Below, piece after piece: positions 1 through 10,317 of a stretch of 10,317 nucleotides of DNA. Under the pieces are notes generated by a model. That model ran no database searches. It had not been told where the DNA came from and saw only the letters and a program-made list of their open reading frames with translations. A program made the translations under genes and the position numbers. The stretch covers positions 1 to 10,317 of the forward strand of contig BBFS01000132.1 of the NCBI GenBank assembly GCA_001313365.1, read 5' to 3'. The first letter of the stretch is position 1, and each line of letters opens with the position of its first letter. The DNA is from Paenarthrobacter nitroguajacolicus JCM 14115 (lineage in GTDB: Bacteria; Actinomycetota; Actinomycetes; Actinomycetales; Micrococcaceae).

Positions 1-1
1 C

Positions 2-1479
2 CCGACTCCTGTGGCACCCCCCCCAACGCCCGCGTCGCCTGTCGAGGAGGCCGGCGACGCCGAGGTGCACGCTGCACAGGTGCTTGGTGAGCCGGAAAGT
101 CATCACGAGGACCTGCACGAGGCAGACGTCCACGTCCACGAGGATGAAGTCCACGCCCAAGAGGCCAGTGAACACGAGGTCAGTGGACACGACCTCGTTG
201 AACACGAGGCCATTGAACACGAGGTCAGTGAACACGCCGCCGTTGATCACGGTGATATTCACGACGGTCATAACCAGCACGAGTTCGCTGCGCATGACGG
301 CCACTATGAGCTGGACATCCACGAAGAACTTCACGATGACGTTCATCTCCATGATGAGCACCACCATGACCTTATTGCCCCCCCTGCTGCCAGTCCGGCG
401 TCCAAGGCCGCCGCGAAGAAGGCCCGCCGCCGTCGTCGTGTCCTGGCCCTCCTGATCACGCTGGGTGTCTTCGTCGCCGCCATCGCTATCGGTGCGCAGT
501 TCCTGAAGCCCCCCCTGCTGGGCATGGATAGGGTCACCGATTACCCGGGTCCCGGAACGGATCGGTGACCATCACCGTACCCGAGGGATCCGGTCCCAAG
601 GCCGTAGCCAACGAGCTCGTTCAAAACCGCGTGGTTGCAGACTCCGATGCCTTTGTTGAGGCGTTCCTGAGTGAAGGCGGGGGAACTGTCTCCGGGCGAC
701 TTCACGTTCCGTACCGAAATGAAGAATTCCGACGCCGTGGCTGTCCTCGTCAACAAGGACGCCGGCAAAGTGATGTATTTCGCTCTGAGTGCCGGCTTGC
801 GCATCAATGAGTCACTGGAGGCCATCTCCAAGGGTTCCGGCATTCCCATGCAGCAGCTCAACGCCCTGAACCAGGCACCGGCGCAGTTCGGAGTTCCCGC
901 CAAGGCTAAAAACCTGGAAGCTTCCTTGCCCCCCCGGGCGAATACCGGTTTGAGCTGGGGACGCCCGCGAAGGACATCATCCAGAAGTTGGTAACCACCA
1001 CCCTTGATGAACTCAAAGCCCAGGGTGTTACGGACCCCGCCAAGCAGTACGACACCGTAACCATCGCCAGCATCGTGCAGGCCGAAGGTGGTCAGGCAGA
1101 TTACGGGAACGTGGCCGGAGCCATTTACAACAGGCTCAAGCCCAACAACGTAGAGACCAGCGGCCTGATCCAGTCCGATGCCACTGTGACGTACGGCTTG
1201 GGCAAGAAGTCGTTCCACCTCACTGAGGAAGAAAAGGCCGACAAGTCCAACGCCTACAACACGTACGCCAACGTCGGGCTACCGGTAGGACCTATTGGCT
1301 CGCCAGGAAAGACGGCGATTGATGCTGCAGCCAAGCCAACGCAGAATGAATACCTCTACTGGGTGACCATCAACCTGGACAGCAAGGAAACCAAGTTCTC
1401 CAAGACGTTGGCTGAGCACAACACCTACGTTGAGCAGTACAACGCGTGGTGCCAGGCCAACGCGGGACGGTGTGTGTGA
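2..1479 (+). CDS. mltG: Endolytic murein transglycosylase MltG (YceG-like), 5' end probably outside the window
   Basis: MltG is a membrane-anchored lytic transglycosylase that cuts nascent peptidoglycan glycan strands and so releases new chains. The frame is open to the left edge, so the true start may lie upstream; GTG at 11 is the first in-window candidate. Counting from that codon, residues 20-119 are a His/Glu/Asp-rich cytoplasmic tail, residues 131-143 are Lys/Arg-rich, and a transmembrane helix spans about 144-165. The extracytoplasmic part holds the family segment ASIVQAEGGQADYGNVAGA; its Glu (codon 1084-1086) aligns with the catalytic Glu of E. coli MltG, followed by IYNRL and IQSDATVTYGLG. 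The reading frame changes three times: near 559-560 (one G lost), 676-681 (one G gained) and 920-938 (a G lost, C and G runs lengthened). Joined across these, the protein is continuous and family-like, so I treat them as sequence errors. The stop overlaps the aroE start. Confidence 0.9.
68..367 (+). other. Histidine-rich acidic cytoplasmic tail of MltG
   Basis: Counting from the GTG at 11, residues 20-119 contain 25 histidines in 100 residues, mixed with many Glu and Asp. The segment ends in the cluster DEHHHD and lies before the basic stretch and single transmembrane helix, so it should face the cytoplasm. It has low-complexity composition and is probably disordered. The His/acid density would suit divalent metal binding, but nothing here proves it. 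Confidence 0.8.
170..259 (+). repeat. Six tandem 15-nt units encoding His-centred pentapeptides in MltG
   Basis: Six consecutive five-residue units can be read in the MltG frame: EHEVS, GHDLV, EHEAI, EHEVS, EHAAV, DHGDI. Each has His at position 2. At DNA level the 16-mer GAACACGAGGTCAGTG occurs exactly twice (170-185 and 225-240), with a shorter copy GAACACGAGG at 210-219. This points to expansion by duplication of a 15-nt unit. Confidence 0.85.
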
Positions 1480-2342
1480 GTCGTCGCGCCGCGGTACTGG
1501 GGGCACCCGATCTCACACTCGAAATCTCCGGCACTGCACTCAGCTGCCTACGCCAAGTTGGGTGTGGATATCGAGTACTCGGCCATCGACGTCACTGTGG
1601 AACGGCTTCCTTCTTTCATGGACTCGCTCCGCGGAGATGACGCTTGGTGCGGCCTCTCGGTCACCATGCCGCTGAAGTCGGCCATGGTCAAGGAAGTGGA
1701 CGAAGTCCGTGGCGCCGGCGCCATCTGGGCGTTATCAACACGGTGGTTTTCGAGCACGACGGCGGACAGGTCCGTCGGGTGGGTTACAACACCGATGTTG
1801 CCGGCATAGTGGAAGCGGTCCGCTACGCGGGCGTCGCAGCCGCACCCCCACGCGGCCATCCTTGGTGGCGGTGGCACCTCAGCTGCGGCTGTAGCCGCTG
1901 TGCAGGAACTTGGGGGGCCCGTCACGTCGACGTTTTCGTTCGCGACGCGGGACGTGCCGGCGATGCGCAAGCGGCCGCGGCCGCCGTCGGAATTTCCCTG
2001 GCCATCCGGCCCCCTGACGGAAGCGGCAACTGCTGTGGCCGGCACGGATCTGGTGATCTCCACGTTCCCGCCTCGCGCTGCCGATTCGTTGGCTGAGGAG
2101 CTTGCGGAGTTGCCCGGCACCGGGGGGGCTGGAGTCCTGCTGGATGTTGCCTACGATCCTTGGCCCAGTCGCCTCGCGGAAGTGTGGCATGGTCACGGGG
2201 GGGAGCGGTAGTCCCGGGCCTGGAGATGCTGATGTATCAGGCGGCCGAGCAGATCAGGCATTTCAGCGGCTGTGACGTGGATGCCGCCGTCATAGATGTG
2301 ATGTGCGACTCAGTCGGGCTTCCCCCCCGGCGAGTGTTCTAG
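1476..2342 (+). CDS. aroE: Shikimate dehydrogenase (NADP+)
   Basis: AroE reduces 3-dehydroshikimate to shikimate with NADPH, the fourth step of the shikimate pathway. The GTG start at 1476 overlaps the mltG stop (GTGTGA). Across frames the recognisable parts are [20 protein letters not shown] (shikimate-binding Ser pair), LSVTMPLK (catalytic Lys), GYNTDVAG (catalytic Asp region), the NADP-binding glycine loop [12 protein letters not shown], and a C-terminal [21 protein letters not shown] helix. The frame is broken repeatedly: 1499-1503 (G5, expected G4), 1721-1722 (one C short), 1845-1849 (C5 for C4), 1912-1917 (G6 for G4), a C5 run near 2010 (for C4), and 2197-2203 (G7 for G5). All lie at G/C runs, so I infer one intact gene of about 290 residues with sequence errors. 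It lies 26 nt before aroC. Confidence 0.93.
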
Positions 2343-2368
2343 AAGCCTTACATGGCAGGATTGGTTAT

Positions 2369-3572
2369 ATGTTGCGTTGGTTGACTGCCGGTGAATCCCA
2401 TGGTCCGGCCCTGATCGGAATTGTTGAAGGCGTGCCTGCCGGTGTTGAACTCACCAGCGGGCAGATTCGTGACGCGTTGGCGCGTCGACGCCTGGGCTAT
2501 GGACGTGGTGCCCGCATGAAGTTTGAACAGGACGAGGTCACCATCATGGGTGGTGTCCGGCATGGACTTACCCAGGGTGGCCCTGTTGCCATCCAGGTTG
2601 GCAACACCGAGTGGCCTAAATGGGAGCAGATCATGTCTGCTGATCCCGTGGACCCCAAGGTCCTCGCCGACCAAGCCCGCAATGCACCTTTGACCCGTCC
2701 GCGCCCGGGGGGGCACGCCGATTTCACGGGCATGCAGAAGTATGGCTTCGACGAAGCCCGTCCGGTCCTTGAGCGTGCCAGCGCACGCGAGACCGCCACG
2801 CGAGTGGCTCTTGGTACCGTGGCTGCACAGTTCCTGAAGCAACTGGGCATCGAGTTGGTAAGCCACACCGTTTCCATTGCCAGCGTGACAGTGCCCGAAG
2901 GCCGGCCTTTGCCGTTGCCGCAGGACGTCATAGCCCTCGACGCCGACCCCCCCCTGCGTTGTTTCGACCGCGAGACGTCCAACGCGATGGTGGCTGAGGT
3001 TGATGCTGCCCACAAGGAAGGCGAAACCCTGGGTGGCGTGGTAGAGGTCCTGGCATACGGGCTTCCCCCGGGACTCGGCAGCTACGTCCACTGGGATCGT
3101 CGCCTCGACTCCCGCCTCGCGGCCGCACTCATGGGCATCCAAGCCATTAAGGGCGTAGAAGTGGGCGACGGCTTCCTCACGGCTGCACGCCGTGGATCTG
3201 CTGCCCACGATGAGATCCTCAAGGACGAAAACGGCAAGATCGTTCGCCAGACCAACCGGGCCGGTGGCATCGAAGGCGGCATGAGCATCGGTGAGGTTCT
3301 TCGTGTTCGGGCGGCCATGAAACCAATTGCCACGGTCCCTCGCGCACTTCGCACCATTGATGTCAGCACGGGTGAGCCTGCAAGCACACCACCAGCGTTC
3401 AGATGTTTGTGCGGTTCCCGCAGCCGGCGTTGTGGCGGAGGCGATGGTGGCTTTGGTTCTGGCCGAGGCTGTCGCCGAGAAGTTCGGTGGCGACTCCGTC
3501 GCGGAGACCCAGCGGAATCTGCAGAGCTACCTTGAGAGCATCCCGGCCACCCTGGACTCGGTCGGCCGGTAG
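2369..3572 (+). CDS. aroC: Chorismate synthase
   Basis: AroC converts 5-enolpyruvylshikimate 3-phosphate to chorismate using reduced FMN, the last step of the shikimate pathway. I chose ATG 2369 because [15 protein letters not shown] is the family N-terminus and AGGA (2357-2360) lies 8 nt upstream; the longer upstream reading has no family match. Signatures include [19 protein letters not shown] and [17 protein letters not shown] is present but reads RPGGHAD because of the G7 run at 2707-2713, and DADPLRC reads DADPPLRC at the C8 run 2947-2954; both look like +3 run inflations. Near 3382-3384 the frame changes by net -2, after which [28 protein letters not shown] and the C-terminus follow to the TAG at 3570-3572. 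The length, about 400 residues, is normal. The aroK GTG overlaps the stop. Confidence 0.96.
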
Positions 3573-4128
3573 TGGTTGGCGCTATCCCGGATGGCCGCCC
3601 CGTTGTTCTCGTGGGCCCCCCCATGGCCGTCGGAAAATCGGCGATCGGCCAGCAACTGGCCCACCAGCTCCGTGTACCGTTCGTGGACACTGACGCGGTG
3701 GTGGTAGCTGCCCACGGCAGCATTGCAGATATCTTCGCCGGCAGGGGAGAGCATGCGTTCCGCGAGATTGAAGCGCGGGCAGTGGCGAAGGCCATTGAGT
3801 CTGCCAAAGTAGATCCGGCCATCATTTCCCTGGGCGGCGGGGGCGGTTCTTGACTCCGGGACAGCAGTTGCTGGGGGGAGTGCACTGTTGTCTATCTGGA
3901 ATGCGACGCGGAAACGGTCGCAGACAGGATTGCCCGGAACACCGGACGGCCACTGCTGCAGGGTGACGCCATGACCCGCTGGGAAGCATTGTTTGCCACC
4001 CGGCGTCCCGTCTATGAGCGTCTCGCGGACATTGTCATGGATGTCCGTTCCGGATCCGTGGCAGAAATCGGCCTCCATTTGGAGGAGCGGCTGCTCCAGC
4101 ATGCAGCCTTGAAAGAGGAAGTTGAAAA

Positions 4129-4132
<4 letters not shown>
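3572..4132 (+). CDS. aroK: Shikimate kinase
   Basis: AroK phosphorylates shikimate at the 3-hydroxyl with ATP, the fifth step of the pathway. The GTG start at 3572 shares its G with the aroC TAG stop. Visible parts: Walker A read as [12 protein letters not shown] (the family form is GPMAVGKS; the extra Pro falls in the C7 run 3616-3622), VDTDAVV with the shikimate-binding Asp, [12 protein letters not shown] with the conserved Arg, the glycine triplet SLGGG, the lid region [10 protein letters not shown], and a C-terminal Glu/Leu helix. The frame leaves at 3839-3843 (G5 for G4) and returns by 3873-3878 (G6, probably G4), so the out-of-frame stretch is only about 35 nt. Joined, the protein is about 185 residues, usual for the family. 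The aroB start overlaps its stop (GTGA). Confidence 0.93.
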
Positions 4133-5743
<1,611 letters not shown>

Positions 5744-5899
5744 AGCAGCGGGAAAAGCAGCTCGCAAGCCTTGGCCGTGATTTGCCGGTAGAATGGTTCT
5801 TGGATTTTTGATAAATACGCGCTGGCGGGCCGTTTGGCATGCCTGCTTGGCATAGACAAACTGGCAGCTTGAACCAGTGAGAGAAACCAGAGGATACGA
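5744..5899 (+). promoter_or_regulatory. Intergenic region with a weak possible efp promoter
   Basis: This 156-nt gap is the longest non-coding stretch on the plus strand before prsW. It contains TAGAAT at 5789-5794, which fits an actinobacterial -10 element, but I see no good -35 at the right distance (TTGGCC at 5771-5776 is only 12 nt away). TTGGCAT occurs twice, at 5834-5840 and 5847-5853, the first within the palindrome GGCATGCC. If TAGAAT is used, efp would have a leader of roughly 100 nt. No terminator hairpin follows the TPR-like gene, so read-through is also possible. Confidence 0.3.
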
Positions 5900-6466
5900 G
5901 TGGCAACCACAAACGACATCAAGAACGGGACCGTACTGAAGCTCGAGGGCCAGCTCTGGAACATCATTGAGTTCCAGCACGTCAAGCCGGGCAAGGGCGG
6001 CGCCTTTGTTCGCACCAAGATGCGCAACGTCATGTCCGGCAAGGTGGTCGATAAGACCTTCAACGCCGGCCTGAAGATCGAAACCGCAACGGTTGACCGC
6101 CGCGACTACCAGTACCTGTACCAGGACGGCGAAGATTTCGTCTTCATGGACACCCAGGACTACGACCAGATCACCGTTTCCGGTGCCACTGTAGGCGACG
6201 CCACCAACTTCATGCTCGAGAACCAGATGGTCAACATTGCCATTCACGAGGGCACCCCGCTTTACATCGAATTGCCCCCCCCGAGCGTTGTCCTCGAAAT
6301 CACCTACACGGAGCCGGGCCTTCAGGGCGACCGCTCCTCGGCAGGTACCAAACCCGCAACTGTGGAGACGGGCTACGAAATCCAGGTTCCGCTGTTCGTT
6401 GAGCAGGGCACCAAGGTCAAGGTAGACACGCGCGATGGCGGCTACTTGGGCCGGGTCAACGACTAG
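5900..6466 (+). CDS. efp: Translation elongation factor P
   Basis: EF-P binds ribosomes stalled at proline runs and promotes peptide-bond formation. One open frame of 188 residues starts at GTG 5900, with AGAGGA at 5889-5894 five nt upstream. All three beta-barrel domains are present: the N-terminal KOW-like domain with [13 protein letters not shown] (Lys32 at the loop tip that reaches the peptidyl-transferase centre), the middle OB domain, and the C-terminal domain with [26 protein letters not shown] and [15 protein letters not shown]. The loop Lys is the form seen in Actinobacteria, where it is thought to act unmodified. The C8 run 6275-6282 gives [11 protein letters not shown]; one Pro is probably an inflated-run artefact, since 187 residues is usual. 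Its TAG overlaps the nusB GTG, so the two are coupled. Confidence 0.98.
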   Translation: MATTNDIKNGTVLKLEGQLWNIIEFQHVKPGKGGAFVRTKMRNVMSGKVVDKTFNAGLKIETATVDRRDYQYLYQDGEDFVFMDTQDYDQITVSGATVGDATNFMLENQMVNIAIHEGTPLYIELPPPSVVLEITYTEPGLQGDRSSAGTKPATVETGYEIQVPLFVEQGTKVKVDTRDGGYLGRVND

Positions 6467-6876
6467 TGAGCGCACGCGGTAAAGCCCGTAGCAGGGCGCT
6501 CGAAGTACTTTTCGAGGCGGAGCAGCGCTCCGTTTCGGCTTTCGACGCGATGACCGCGCGCCGGGAGAAGACCGATCTTGTCATCAACCCTTACACGGTG
6601 GAAATCGTGGAGGGCGTTGTTTCCATGCAGGCAACCATCGATGAATTCCTGGAGACCTACGCCCAAGGCTGGACGTTGGAGCGTATGCCGTCCGTAGACC
6701 GCATCATCCTTCGTATCGGCGCTTGGGAACTTCTCTACAATGACGAAGTTCCTGACGGCGTAGCTGTCAGCGAAGCTGTGGCCCTTGCCAAAACGATGTC
6801 CACCGACGAGTCACCAGCCTTCATCAACGGGCTGCTTGGCCGCTTGCAGAAGCTCAAGCCGTCACTTCTCGCTTAG
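6466..6876 (+). CDS. nusB: Transcription antitermination factor NusB
   Basis: NusB pairs with NusE (ribosomal protein S10) on boxA RNA in rRNA antitermination complexes. This is an uninterrupted 136-residue frame starting at GTG 6466, whose G is the last base of the efp TAG stop. It is all-helical and typical: an N-terminal Arg-rich RNA-binding region (SARGKARSRALEVLFEAEQR), the middle PSVDRIILRIGAWELLY helix, and the C-terminal VAVSEAVALAKTMSTDESPAFINGLLGRL. The length matches the family. It is one of only two genes in the window without a frame break, and it contains no long G/C run. A strong terminator begins 11 nt after the stop, so it ends the efp-nusB transcript. Confidence 0.97.
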   Translation: MSARGKARSRALEVLFEAEQRSVSAFDAMTARREKTDLVINPYTVEIVEGVVSMQATIDEFLETYAQGWTLERMPSVDRIILRIGAWELLYNDEVPDGVAVSEAVALAKTMSTDESPAFINGLLGRLQKLKPSLLA

Positions 6877-6887
6877 GCATTCATGAG

Positions 6888-6924
6888 AAAAAGGACCCGC
6901 ATCCACAGGATGCGGGTCCTTTTT
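6888..6924. terminator. Bidirectional intrinsic terminator between nusB and prsW
   Basis: AAAAAGGACCCGCATCC (6888-6904), loop ACA, then GGATGCGGGTCCTTTTT (6908-6924): a perfect 17-bp inverted repeat whose 12-bp GC-rich core is flanked by A5 and T5. The U-tract on either strand makes it usable in both directions, and it sits between the convergent ends of nusB (6876) and the prsW-like gene (6963). Confidence 0.92.
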
Positions 6925-6962
6925 GTATTACCAGCATTCGTATTACCAACAGGTCCGGTGCG

Positions 6963-8215
6963 CTACTGAAGCACGGCCGCCCTGAGGGAGGGGATGCTGC
7001 GCAGGTGCTCCAGTTCATCGTGCTGGTGAACGTGGACGTCCCGGCCACTGAGGATCCGCTGCCGGGTAAACGCCAGTGCCGTGGCCCCCCCTTGATGAAT
7101 GACTTCATCTGGTTGCCGCGACCGCGCGACGACGCCCAACGAACAGCCTGCCGCCGGCCTCGTGACGTGGCCAGCATCTCCACTTCTGCTGGCGTGAACC
7201 AGCCTGCCCGGGCATACTCGAGAAGCCGCTGGCGGGTGATTTTTCCTTCGGCAACGCGGAGAAGGATGATGCCTGCAGCAGCGATCAGGAAGATCGGCAC
7301 CTGGACCACGAAGTACTCCACCAGGAAGTTCTGCCCCCCCATGCTGTTCCAGCGGTTGTGCAGGAACATCGCGGGCAGCAATCCGACGAAAAAGGCCAGC
7401 ACGGCATAGCCCGAGTGCCATTTCCGCGCGGCGAAGCCCATGATCAGTCCGGTGGTCCCCCCCGTGAACACCGCGTGGGCGAACGGCGACATGACGCCAC
7501 GGAGGATGAAAATTCGGACCAAGTCGGTGCCCGGGTCGGCGGAGGAGGCTATTTCTCGGCCAAAGTAGAGGATGTTCTCAGTGAAGGCGAAGCGGCGGCG
7601 ATGGTGAAGGCGAAGACGACACCGTCCACAGGTCCGTCAAAGTACTTGCGGGCAGCCAGGATCAGGACCAGCAACCCCAGTGACTTGGTGAACTCTTCCA
7701 CGATGGGGGGGCCTGGACCGTGGCCATGAAGTAGGTGAAAGCTTCTTCGCTGGAGGTTGGTGCGGCGAGTGCGAACACCGGCTGGATGAGCAGCGTCCCG
7801 GCAATGGAAACCGCGGCACCCCATGTGAAAGCGAACCACAGGAGCCTCTTTGGCTCGGGCTCCCAGCGATCGATCAGGCGTACTGTCAACAGCACCACGG
7901 ACAGCGGAACAAGGGAGCGATGAAGCCGACCACGAAACCGGTAATGCCCGTATTGCCCAACAGGAAGGGCACCACCAGCAGCAGGCTGCCGAAGACCAGT
8001 ACGGTTCCCACAATGAGTAACGGAAGCATGCCCCCCCAGGACCTGCGACCTGGCGGCGCCGGCGGCATGGCCCAGGTTTGGCGGGGGAGGGACGTCGGAT
8101 TACCCGGAGCCGGTTGATAGTTCCCCCCCGGCTGGACGCGGCCGATCCAAGTGGGATTGGCGCCAGGTTCCAGATAAGGCCGCGGATACGGTTGGCCGTG
8201 GTGGTTCATGGTCAT
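6963..8215 (-). CDS. PrsW-family intramembrane metalloprotease
   Basis: PrsW-type proteins are multi-pass membrane proteases; Bacillus PrsW cleaves an anti-sigma factor, but the target here is unknown. The N-terminal 60 residues are Pro/Gly/Gln-rich and soluble, followed by helices such as MLPLLIVGTVLVFGSLLLVV and others. Family motifs across frames: VEEFTKSLGLL (the EExxK motif), AFTENILYFGREI (FxxxE motif), SPFAHAVFT and FLHNRWN (conserved His residues). I place the start at ATG 8215, or possibly ATG 8209. Frame breaks: 7906-7907 (G short), 7705-7711 (G7 for G5), about 7593 (C short) and 7085-7091 (C7 for C5). In-frame inflations sit at 7334-7340 and 7457-7463, the latter adding a Gly after HAVFT. 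A soluble tail (EYARAGWFTPAEVEMLAT ... HDELEHLRSIPSLRAAVLQ) ends the protein, which is about 410 residues. Confidence 0.88.
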
Positions 8216-8222
8216 GGGCACG

Positions 8223-8228
8223 AGCCTA
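8223..8228 (-). promoter_or_regulatory. Candidate -10 element for a leaderless prsW-like transcript
   Basis: On the minus strand TAGGCT (plus-strand AGCCTA) lies 7 nt before ATG 8215. It fits the actinobacterial TANNNT pattern at the distance expected if transcription starts on the A of the start codon. No Shine-Dalgarno sequence precedes this ATG, which agrees with a leaderless mRNA. No clear -35 is visible. Confidence 0.4.
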
Positions 8229-8231
8229 TTC

Positions 8232-8260
8232 CACACTGCGAAGTGTGAGCTTAAACTCAC
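8232..8260. promoter_or_regulatory. Hairpin and operator-like palindrome in the prsW/pyrR divergent region
   Basis: Two overlapping inverted repeats. CACACT-GCGA-AGTGTG (8232-8247) is a perfect 6-bp stem with a four-base loop. GTGAGCTTAAACTCAC (8245-8260) is a 16-bp palindrome with one mismatched pair and a TTAA core. The second would overlap the -35 region of the candidate minus-strand promoter, as a repressor site often does. No known regulator is assigned. Confidence 0.45.
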
Positions 8261-8339
8261 GCATCACTACCGCCCCCCCCGGTGAGGTGGGAAAGGGGTG
8301 CTGTGGTAGCTTTGAAAAGCAAATATTCCTTTTTTAATT

Positions 8340-8355
8340 CCGTCCCGTGAGGCGG
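8340..8355 (+). promoter_or_regulatory. Candidate PyrR-binding RNA hairpin in the pyr leader
   Basis: CGTCCCGTGAGGCG (8341-8354) matches the Bacillus PyrR-binding consensus ARUCCAGAGAGGYU at the core UCCNGNGAGGY. It folds as CCG (8340-8342), bulged T, CC, five-base loop CGTGA, GG, CGG (8353-8355). The pyrR Shine-Dalgarno GGGGAG (8361-8366) is only 5 nt further on. An outer pairing of TTCCTTT (8326-8332) with AAAGGGG (8358-8364) could hide it. The layout suits PyrR-mediated translational repression as known in mycobacteria. Confidence 0.65.
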
Positions 8356-8373
8356 GGAAAGGGGAGACGAGCG

Positions 8374-9983
<1,610 letters not shown>

Positions 9984-9984
<1 letters not shown>

Positions 9985-10317
9985 TGGCCGAGAACACCTA
10001 CCTGATTCGTGGGGGGGCCGCCATCCTCGGCGGCGAAGCTGAAGATCTCTTGATCCGTGACGGCGTCATTGAAGCACGCGGCAAGGACTTGTCAGCTGAC
10101 GACGCAACAGTCATCGACGCCAGGGCCTCATTGCCTTGCCTGGCATGGTGGACGTTCACACCCACTTGCGCGAACCCGGCCGCGAAGACGCCGAAACGGT
10201 GGAAACCGGCACCCGGGCCGCCGCGCTTGGTGGCTTCACCGCGGTCCACGCCATGGCCAACAGCAACCCCGTGGCAGACACCGCGGCGTCGTGGAGCAGG
10301 TTCACAGCCTGGGCCGG
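9984..10317 (+). CDS. pyrC: Dihydroorotase, 5' part (cut by window end)
   Basis: PyrC cyclises N-carbamoyl-aspartate to dihydroorotate, the third step of pyrimidine synthesis. ATG 9984 shares its A with the pyrB TGA stop (TGATG), with AAGGAG at 9970-9975 eight nt upstream. The N-terminus [24 protein letters not shown] is typical. It is followed, after a one-base loss in the CC at 10120-10121, by [16 protein letters not shown], whose HxH is the metal-binding motif of amidohydrolases, then [23 protein letters not shown] and [11 protein letters not shown] second one-base loss at about 10285 returns [10 protein letters not shown] to the frame at the window edge. The G7 run 10011-10017 adds one Gly (IRGGAAI). 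Only about 110 residues are present, and the catalytic C-terminal part lies beyond the window. Confidence 0.95.

Noticed and set aside
2303..2368. Upstream extension of aroC
   Set aside because: The 22 extra residues overlap the aroE C-terminus and do not resemble the family. ATG 2369 gives the canonical [12 protein letters not shown] start with a ribosome binding site.
2348..3208. Long minus-strand open frame opposite aroC (286 codons)
   Set aside because: It is a shadow frame common in high-GC coding DNA. The plus strand carries unmistakable chorismate synthase motifs, and the antisense translation has low-complexity, non-family composition.
5771..5794. A full sigma-70 promoter TTGGCC/TAGAAT before efp
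   Set aside because: The spacing is only 12 nt, too short for a working -35/-10 pair. I keep only TAGAAT as a weak possibility.
8328..8335. T-rich stretch CCTTTTTT before pyrR as an intrinsic terminator (attenuator)
   Set aside because: No stable GC-rich hairpin directly precedes it. It fits better as the pyrimidine partner of the purine-rich ribosome binding site.

Overview
The window looks like chromosomal core DNA from a high-GC actinobacterium, most likely Micrococcaceae of the Arthrobacter/Paenarthrobacter type. This rests on high GC content, frequent GTG starts, tightly overlapping stop/start codons, and the gene order mltG-aroE-aroC-aroK-aroB-(TPR-like gene)-efp-nusB-|prsW-like|-pyrR-pyrB-pyrC. 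The genus is inferred from memory of gene order and protein style, not from a search.

Layout: positions 2-5743 (+) carry a cell-wall and shikimate operon: MltG (cut at the left edge), the shikimate-pathway enzymes AroE, AroC, AroK and AroB, and a small TPR-like protein of unknown function. Nearly every junction is a stop/start overlap or a short gap, so translation is probably coupled. After a 156-nt gap with a weak possible promoter, efp and nusB (5900-6876, +) form a two-gene unit. It ends in a very strong hairpin terminator at 6888-6924, which also serves the convergent minus-strand gene. That gene (6963-8215, -) encodes a PrsW-family membrane protease. A 158-nt divergent region then holds an operator-like palindrome, a possible leaderless promoter for the protease gene, and a good candidate PyrR-binding hairpin just upstream of the pyrR ribosome binding site. 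From 8374 to the right edge run pyrR, pyrB and pyrC (cut), the start of a pyrimidine-biosynthesis operon.

The most striking property is technical. Of the eleven protein genes, only efp and nusB read through in one frame from start to stop, and efp carries a probable extra proline. The other nine, including essential ones, change frame one or more times. Each break sits at a G or C homopolymer or a very short G/C run. More than 30 G/C runs are 6-8 long (mostly 7), and conserved motifs show they are inflated (for example RPGHAD in AroC reads RPGGHAD). Several short runs have lost one base. I read this as sequencing or assembly error, not biology, and annotate each gene as one intact CDS spanning its frame changes.

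I found no mobile element, CRISPR array, tRNA or rRNA, and no convincing new multi-gene system. The biologically most interesting items are the pyr leader hairpin, the histidine-rich repeat tail on MltG, the TPR-like gene between aroB and efp, and the palindrome in the prsW/pyrR divergent region.
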